This document shows positions 15,957 to 20,533 of a stretch of DNA of 20,533 bases, piece by piece (position 1 is the first letter of the stretch; every line of letters starts with the position of its first letter). Under the pieces are notes generated by a model, which was given only the letters and a program-made list of their open reading frames with translations, was not told the DNA's origin and searched no databases. The stretch is from CAYVSF01 sp046482855. Lineage in GTDB: Bacteria; Bacteroidota; Bacteroidia; Bacteroidales; UBA12077. The position numbers and the translations under genes were made by a program. The DNA is taken from assembly GCA_046482855.1 (NCBI GenBank), contig JAWOEH010000130.1, forward strand, positions 1 to 20,533. Direction: 5' to 3'.

Positions 15957-16325
15957 TTAATATTTTCCTGTATTTAGCATAATCAGTGTACAAGCTGCAT
16001 CCACATGTATCCCTTCGGCTATCAGTTTTTTCATAAATTCGGGGTTTTCGGCACCCGGATTAAAGATAACCCGTTTGGGTATAATCTCTTCCAGTATATA
16101 ATGGTAATACTCTTCTTGATTGACAGGATTTAGGTACAGGCTAATGGTGTGCACATTATCGTACAACTCTTTTTGCAAACGTATGGGTTCTCCCATGATT
16201 TCCCCTTCGTGTTTGCCGATAGGAATAACCGGATAGCCATAACGGACTAAACTTTTAACCGCTTTGTTCGAAAAGCGGTTTTTATTGGGAGAAGCTCCAA
16301 GAATTATGGTTTTTTTTTCAGACAT
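15957..16325 (-). CDS. CoA-binding domain protein (YccU-like)
   Basis: The product is a single-domain Rossmann-type protein of 122 residues. TIILGASPNKNRFSNKAVKSL at about 6-26 is the typical first strand and nucleotide loop of the CoA_binding family (compare YccU and the N-terminus of succinyl-CoA synthetase alpha). YGYPVIPIG and FNPGAENPEF are further family motifs. It has no catalytic domain and its role is unknown. The message begins with a nine-A run in codons 3-6 and carries a hairpin directly before the ATG. The next gene (thioredoxin-like) starts 2 nt after the stop, so the two are probably coupled. Confidence 0.87.
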   Translation of the reverse strand: MSEKKTIILGASPNKNRFSNKAVKSLVRYGYPVIPIGKHEGEIMGEPIRLQKELYDNVHTISLYLNPVNQEEYYHYILEEIIPKRVIFNPGAENPEFMKKLIAEGIHVDAACTLIMLNTGKY

Positions 16326-16350
16326 ACCCTAATAAGATTGATTTAGGGTA
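16325..16350 (-). promoter_or_regulatory. Hairpin directly upstream of the CoA-binding gene start
   Basis: Perfect 8-bp arms TACCCTAA (16325-16332) and TTAGGGTA (16343-16350) are separated by 10 nt. The 3' arm on the minus strand ends at the first base of the start codon, so folding would cover the translation start region. There is no T run after it, so it is not a normal terminator for ispF. The weak -7-like TATCTTAC about 25 nt further upstream is not convincing. Confidence 0.4.
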
Positions 16351-16387
16351 CGTAAGATACAAAAAAATTCCTAGCGGGTAAACCTTC

Positions 16388-16867
16388 TTAGGATTTGTGA
16401 ACCTTTAACAGGGCAATGGCTTCGGCTGCTATTCCTTCTTCCCGACCAACAAAACCGAGTTTTTCCGTGGTTGTTGCCTTAATGCTAATCTGTTCGGGGG
16501 AAATAGTTAAAACCTCCGCCAGTTTTTTTCGCATGGCAGGTATATGAGGAGCCATCTTTGGGCGTTGTGCCATGATGACGGCGTCGATATTTCCAATTTC
16601 GTATCCCTTGTTTGTTAGTAATTGCACTACACCAGCCAGAAGCTTCTTGCTGTCGATGCCTCTGTAGGTTTCATCGGTATCAGGGAAGTGTTGCCCGATA
16701 TCACCCAGAGCCAGGGCTCCCAAAAGAGCGTCGCAAATGGCATGAATGAGCACATCTCCATCGGAGTGAGCAACAAAACCAGAAGTATGGGGTATTTTCA
16801 CTCCTCCGATGATCAATGGCAGATTGGCTGCCAACTTGTGTACATCGTATCCTATTCCTATTCGCAT
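16388..16867 (-). CDS. ispF: 2-C-methyl-D-erythritol 2,4-cyclodiphosphate synthase
   Basis: This enzyme of the MEP (non-mevalonate) isoprenoid pathway forms the cyclic diphosphate MEcPP in the cytoplasm as a homotrimer. The 159-residue product has the usual length. The zinc ligands D8, H10 (GYDVHKL) and H42 (DVLIHAICDALLGA) are all present, as are the HSDGD loop at 34-38, the GDIGQHFPDTD loop and the ATTTEKLGF motif near the C-terminus. It begins 2 nt after the porV stop codon, so it is likely co-translated with porV. Linkage to porV has no evident pathway link. Confidence 0.97.
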   Translation of the reverse strand: MRIGIGYDVHKLAANLPLIIGGVKIPHTSGFVAHSDGDVLIHAICDALLGALALGDIGQHFPDTDETYRGIDSKKLLAGVVQLLTNKGYEIGNIDAVIMAQRPKMAPHIPAMRKKLAEVLTISPEQISIKATTTEKLGFVGREEGIAAEAIALLKVHKS

Positions 16868-16869
16868 CC

Positions 16870-18099
16870 TTAATTGTTGGTTTCTTGTTGTTGCTGTTGA
16901 AATGCTTCAAAATCGAAGCCCAGGGTAAATCGCACAGTGTTGGCTAAGGGATTGTTCTGTCGCTGTGGAATTAAGTAGGAGAAATCGATCTTGAATACAT
17001 TCAATTTTAAACCGGCTCCAATGGAAAAATATTTCCGGTTGCCTTTATTTTGGTGTTCAGTAAAATACCCCCCGCGAACGGCAAATTGATTCAGGTACCA
17101 ATACTCTACCCCAAAGGAGTACTTTAGCTCATGGAGCTCTTCATCCAGCCCTCCCGGAGCATCGTAAAAGGACTGTATCATTCCTTGAGGTACTGAAACA
17201 TCTGGATTTTTCCCTTTTAGGATAACCGGGTCGTCGTTTTCGTCTAATACCACATTGCCACTTTCATCCTCCATGTACAGCGGAGTTGAGGGCACCAGGA
17301 ATTTACTGATGTCGACAGTTCCGGTTATGGAGTTGTAGGGATCCAAGTGATAACGAAGCGCCGGGCCTATTCTCAATTGAGTGGGAAGAAAATCTTTATT
17401 GGCATTGGTGTACGATATTTTGGAGCCAATATTGGAAATGTTAATACCAAAGCTTAATTCTGCCTGTTTTTCGGCAATAGTCAAATCAGGATTGTAATAG
17501 TACATCGATAAGTCGGCTGCTACTGCATTGGCTGCTTTTGATTCACTGCCACCAATATATGCACCTCCGGTTAAATCGGAACGGATGTAGCGGAAAGCCA
17601 TACCTCCGGAAATACGCTCCGAAAACTTTCGTGAATAGGCCAGATCAATACTAAATTCGTTGGGTGAATGTTGACCATTGTAATCCCCAAAATCATTTCG
17701 GAAGATAATCTCTCCCAGGCTAAAATAGACCAACGATGCAGCTATTGTTTGCTGTTTATCAAGGCGTTTGAAGAACGCCAGATGAGCCAGGTTAATATCC
17801 TTTACCAGGTTGCGCAGCCATGGCGTGTAGGAGAGCGAGAAGCCCATGTCGTTTTGGATAAATGCATATTTTGCCGCGTTCCAGTGCATGGAATTATTGT
17901 CGGGTGATGTAGCTACGCCTGCATCACCCATGGCACCTGCGCGTGAGTCGGTGGCTATGGTAAGAAACGAAACGGCATATTCAATGGTTTTTTCTGCACC
18001 TGCCAGTTGGTCAACATCAATATCTCCATCACCTTGGCCTTTGACCGTTCCTGCTACCATAATGCAGGCCAACAGCACATAACTAAATTTTGTTTTCAT
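16870..18099 (-). CDS. porV: Type IX secretion outer-membrane protein PorV (LptO)
   Basis: PorV is the outer-membrane beta-barrel that shuttles cargo from the SprA translocon to the PorU sortase in the type IX secretion system. The 409-residue product has a signal peptide at about 1-22 (MKTKFSYVLLACIMVAGTVKGQ). The diagnostic N-terminal region follows, with FLTIATDSRAGAMGDAGVATSPD and a NSMHWNAAKYAF segment characteristic of the PorV/PorQ family. The remainder alternates as beta strands (LSFGINISNIGSKISYT, LRIGPALRYHLD, YSFGVEYWYLNQFAVRGGYFTEHQNK). The gene is 24 bp downstream of porU and 2 nt upstream of ispF, and porU-porV adjacency supports the call. Confidence 0.94.
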   Translation of the reverse strand: MKTKFSYVLLACIMVAGTVKGQGDGDIDVDQLAGAEKTIEYAVSFLTIATDSRAGAMGDAGVATSPDNNSMHWNAAKYAFIQNDMGFSLSYTPWLRNLVKDINLAHLAFFKRLDKQQTIAASLVYFSLGEIIFRNDFGDYNGQHSPNEFSIDLAYSRKFSERISGGMAFRYIRSDLTGGAYIGGSESKAANAVAADLSMYYYNPDLTIAEKQAELSFGINISNIGSKISYTNANKDFLPTQLRIGPALRYHLDPYNSITGTVDISKFLVPSTPLYMEDESGNVVLDENDDPVILKGKNPDVSVPQGMIQSFYDAPGGLDEELHELKYSFGVEYWYLNQFAVRGGYFTEHQNKGNRKYFSIGAGLKLNVFKIDFSYLIPQRQNNPLANTVRFTLGFDFEAFQQQQQETNN

Positions 18100-18123
18100 C
18101 CTTGCTAAAATATATGATTAGGG

Positions 18124-20220
18124 TTATTCAACTTTTATCAATTTACCCGAATAGGAGGTTTCTTCTCCGGAATGGGTTCTTATTTTAAGCTTGTAAATAT
18201 ATACACCTTTATTTAAACTATTGCCATTAGAGGTGGTACCATTCCAAGTAATAGGTATGGAACGAAATCCTGAAGAAATTATTTTGCGGGTGAAGGCTGT
18301 TATTTTCCTTCCGGCAAGGTCCGTAATTTCAACAGTAACATGTAACTCCTCATTAGGCGCATTGTGTTCGAATATAAAGGCAGTCTCATGCCGGAAAGGG
18401 TTGGGGTAATTATAGACTTCGCCGGTAGTAATTCCCTGTTGTTCAGCCACACGAAAGCTTATGCTTTGCTCGCTTGAGTTATTAAAGCTGTCCCAGGCTT
18501 TTAGTTTTAAGTGATGTGTCCCTTGGGGTAGTTGGGGTAATTGATATTCAAGGGTTCCCTGTTGATAGCTGTCTTTTTCTGCTTTGAAGTACGTGTTTAG
18601 AATAATGGGGTGTTGTGTATCTCCGTTGAGCCATGCCGTAATGTCATGGCCAATACCATTTCCCAGGGCATTAATGCCATTTTTGTCGGACAGGTGAGCC
18701 AACAGTTTTGGCGACTCATTGGTTATTCCTCCATTGCGAAAGGTTGTATCGTTCATGAATAGATCAATGGAGGGGCCCTGGTTATCGGTTTGTTGAGTGG
18801 AGGCCACGCCGCCAATGATAATTCCTTCGGTAGCACCTTTTCCAAGTTGGTGCTCTTCTGATTTACTAAAATAGAGGATACGACCTTCGCCCGGAGTTAG
18901 AATAATATCTTTGGGTATAATAAAACTGAATCGGAAAGATCCTTCTTCTATAGACGCTTCCCCTTTATAAATGGGGCTTAAGCGTGCCTCGAAACTGAAT
19001 GGAGACCCTCCATCGTTGCTTAAGGTAGTTACTTGTTGCGGTTTATCAAGAATGGTAGCTGTCAGCGTTCCGGTATATTCATTTGCATGGATTCCTGAAG
19101 GGGTTTTCACGTGTCCGGTAATCGTTACTTTCGAGAGGGCTTTTAAAGTGTCTGAGTGATCTTCAATGGGCACGCCATTAATACTGTCTGTATAAATTTC
19201 GTAACCGGGAATGGGAACAGGCAGGGCCGGGTCGCCTAGCAGGGTAAAGTTTCGTTTGTTATTTCCTGTGCCTGCATCTACTTTTGTTCGGCGAAAAACT
19301 TCGCCAAGCTTCAGCGGCTGGCCTTCTTCCCGCGTAAAGAAATGATTGTAAAACTTGCGGTTTAGTTCATAATTTGGACTGCTGTATACCAATCGTGTAG
19401 TGGTTAGTAGTGCTACGGCTCCTCCTTTGGGGTTGAGCAATACCTGCTCGCCGGCACTGGTGATTCTATAGTCATCAAATCGGCTAAACTCACATGTGGC
19501 TGTCATAAAAAGGGCTAAACGTTCGCGATTATTCCAGCTGTTAATATCGTCGAGGGTAACAACTCGTTCATGTGCCAGACCTGTTTCTCCTCCGTGGCCA
19601 GTATAGTTAAACAATAGGATGCCATTGTTTATCTGCTCGGCAATTTGGCGGGTTACTTCCGGGTAACTCTCGTTTACCAGGCTGGATTCCTGATTAAACG
19701 CATCGAGGTAGAGTTTTTTTATTTGGATATAGGGATGTGTGGTATCCACAAACGAGGCCAGCCTATCGGCATCGCGCATATGAATATTGTTGTCCTCATC
19801 GTCACCTACAAAGCAAATGCGCTGTTGCCAACTATCGCTGTATGCGGGCTGCAGATACTGAATGCTTTTGTCCACAACTAATGCAGCTTCTTCCGTGCTG
19901 GATACCGGGAAGCGGCCTATGCCAATATCCAGCATGCCTGACGGGTAGTTTTCAATGTTCTCGTCTACGTCTAAAAGTCCGTAAAAATCATCGCTCACAA
20001 ATGATTGCGTGGGAACAAGCGACTCTATAGACTGATAAGTAGGAATGAGGTTGGTATTTTCCTGGCTAAGCGACTTATTGTCATAAGAACCATCGCCAAA
20101 GAGGAGGACATATTTTAAAGGATGTCCCTGCTGCTGATAACTTTCGCGTATAAAGTTGCGCAATGCTGCAGCATCGGGCTTGCCAGCTGTGTAGGCATTG
20201 TAAATTGAGGTAGTGGTTAC
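18124..20220 (-). CDS. porU: Type IX secretion sortase PorU, 5' end missing
   Basis: PorU is the cell-surface sortase of the type IX secretion system. It is a gingipain-like cysteine peptidase (C25) that removes the C-terminal signal of cargo and attaches the cargo to lipopolysaccharide. About 698 residues remain of a protein usually over 1,100 long. The remaining part has the C25 domain with DIGIGRFPV, the catalytic His in NYTGHGG (codon 19594-19596) and the catalytic Cys in TATCEF (codon 19492-19494). Ig-like domains follow, then a C-terminal beta-sandwich (NYPNPF, ending KLIKVE) of the T9SS CTD type. The recognisable sequence begins at VTTTSIYNAYTAGKPD, with its first Val codon at 20218-20220. 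Upstream, the frame continues only eight codons to a stop at 20245-20247, and the DNA becomes a TonB receptor gene on the other strand. The signal peptide and N-terminal domain are therefore absent. Confidence 0.92.
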   Translation of the reverse strand, partial: VTTTSIYNAYTAGKPDAAALRNFIRESYQQQGHPLKYVLLFGDGSYDNKSLSQENTNLIPTYQSIESLVPTQSFVSDDFYGLLDVDENIENYPSGMLDIGIGRFPVSSTEEAALVVDKSIQYLQPAYSDSWQQRICFVGDDEDNNIHMRDADRLASFVDTTHPYIQIKKLYLDAFNQESSLVNESYPEVTRQIAEQINNGILLFNYTGHGGETGLAHERVVTLDDINSWNNRERLALFMTATCEFSRFDDYRITSAGEQVLLNPKGGAVALLTTTRLVYSSPNYELNRKFYNHFFTREEGQPLKLGEVFRRTKVDAGTGNNKRNFTLLGDPALPVPIPGYEIYTDSINGVPIEDHSDTLKALSKVTITGHVKTPSGIHANEYTGTLTATILDKPQQVTTLSNDGGSPFSFEARLSPIYKGEASIEEGSFRFSFIIPKDIILTPGEGRILYFSKSEEHQLGKGATEGIIIGGVASTQQTDNQGPSIDLFMNDTTFRNGGITNESPKLLAHLSDKNGINALGNGIGHDITAWLNGDTQHPIILNTYFKAEKDSYQQGTLEYQLPQLPQGTHHLKLKAWDSFNNSSEQSISFRVAEQQGITTGEVYNYPNPFRHETAFIFEHNAPNEELHVTVEITDLAGRKITAFTRKIISSGFRSIPITWNGTTSNGNSLNKGVYIYKLKIRTHSGEETSYSGKLIKVE

Positions 20221-20239
20221 AACCCGGCTTGTCAGGAAC
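20221..20239. other. Junction between truncated porU and TonB-receptor fragment
   Basis: PorU-like sequence (minus) is convincing up to 20220, and receptor-like sequence (plus) is convincing from 20240. The breakpoint lies between. No insertion-sequence end, direct repeat or attachment site is visible there. This looks like a chimeric join or a rearrangement breakpoint rather than a natural gene border. Confidence 0.6.
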
Positions 20240-20533
20240 TGGTATTATGAACCCCGGATTAACATAAACTTGGGGCTTCCCTCGGGGGTAAAGCTCAAAG
20301 CTGCATGGGGTGAATATCTGCAGTATATCATGAGCATCAACTCACAGCAATACGAGATCAGTCAATTTGTGGATTATTATTACCCATTGAAGGACACACC
20401 GCCTAATAAATCAACCCATTACATCCTGGGTTTTGAAAAACAGTTGTTTGAAAATTCTGAGCTGATGCTCGATTTTTATTACAAAGATATCTCCCGCACT
20501 TATACCTTTGATTTCAATCTAAGTGAAGCAGAG
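20222..20533 (+). CDS. Fragment of a TonB-dependent outer-membrane receptor
   Basis: This is an open frame of 104 codons running off the right edge without a start of its own. The sequence from about NWYYEPRINI through GVKLKAAWGEYLQYI, HYILGFEKQLFENSELMLDFYYKDISRTY is typical of the middle of the 22-strand barrel of a TonB-dependent receptor (EPR motif, QxxG-like strand starts, YYKD turn). Such receptors import siderophores, cobalamin or glycans; the ligand cannot be told from this part. The plug domain, TonB box and C-terminal strand are all outside. It lies head-to-head with the truncated porU, with a junction in about 20221-20239, and neither gene keeps its 5' end. Confidence 0.75.

Overview
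This window is a chromosomal segment of a member of the Bacteroidota, probably a free-living relative of the Bacteroidales/Marinilabiliales. The evidence is the type IX secretion pair porU-porV, a long-form urocanate hydratase of the Bacteroidota kind, a MerR/Nif3/zinc-ribbon gene cluster common in that phylum, several start codons without a strong Shine-Dalgarno sequence, and core promoters of the TTG...TAnnTTTG type. The genus assignment is inference. Most of the window is ordinary housekeeping and cell-envelope DNA. I see no CRISPR array, integrase, insertion sequence, tRNA or rRNA, and no recognisable new defence or biosynthetic system.

Layout. (1) 1-2683, minus strand: alaS (alanyl-tRNA synthetase) with a clear intrinsic terminator. 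(2) 2836-8629, plus strand: two tandem membrane-anchored M23 peptidase paralogues, each 323 aa; a secreted PQQ-type beta-propeller; then a tight cluster of a MerR-like regulator, a Nif3-family protein and a coiled-coil zinc-ribbon protein, closed by a bidirectional terminator. (3) 8696-10610, minus strand: lemA followed by two TPM-domain genes, one cytosolic and one exported. (4) 10611-10906: a divergent regulatory region with two candidate promoters, each overlapped or abutted by an inverted repeat with a 7-nt spacer. (5) 10907-12913, plus strand: hutU, closed by a second bidirectional terminator. (6) 12975-20220, minus strand: a colinear run read as porU - porV - ispF - CoA-binding protein - thioredoxin-like protein - mlaE - mlaD/MCE - outer-membrane beta-barrel protein. 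(7) About 20221-20533, plus strand: an internal fragment of a TonB-dependent receptor joined head-to-head to the truncated porU.

How the parts fit. The minus-strand run on the right is largely about the cell envelope. PorU and PorV process and carry cargo of the type IX secretion system at the outer membrane. The MlaE permease and the MCE protein belong to a lipid transporter whose ATPase is not encoded next to them. IspF supplies isoprenoid precursors. The M23 pair on the left probably works on peptidoglycan. AlaRS and urocanate hydratase are independent housekeeping and catabolic enzymes.

The oddest place is the right end. The 5' part of porU is replaced within a few bases by the middle of an oppositely oriented TonB-dependent receptor gene. 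Both genes would be broken, so an assembly or library chimera at the contig edge is the first explanation to test. The more biological points are the paired inverted repeats between lemA and hutU, the roughly 41-residue repeats in the MCE protein, the missing MlaF gene and the hairpin at the start codon of the CoA-binding protein gene.
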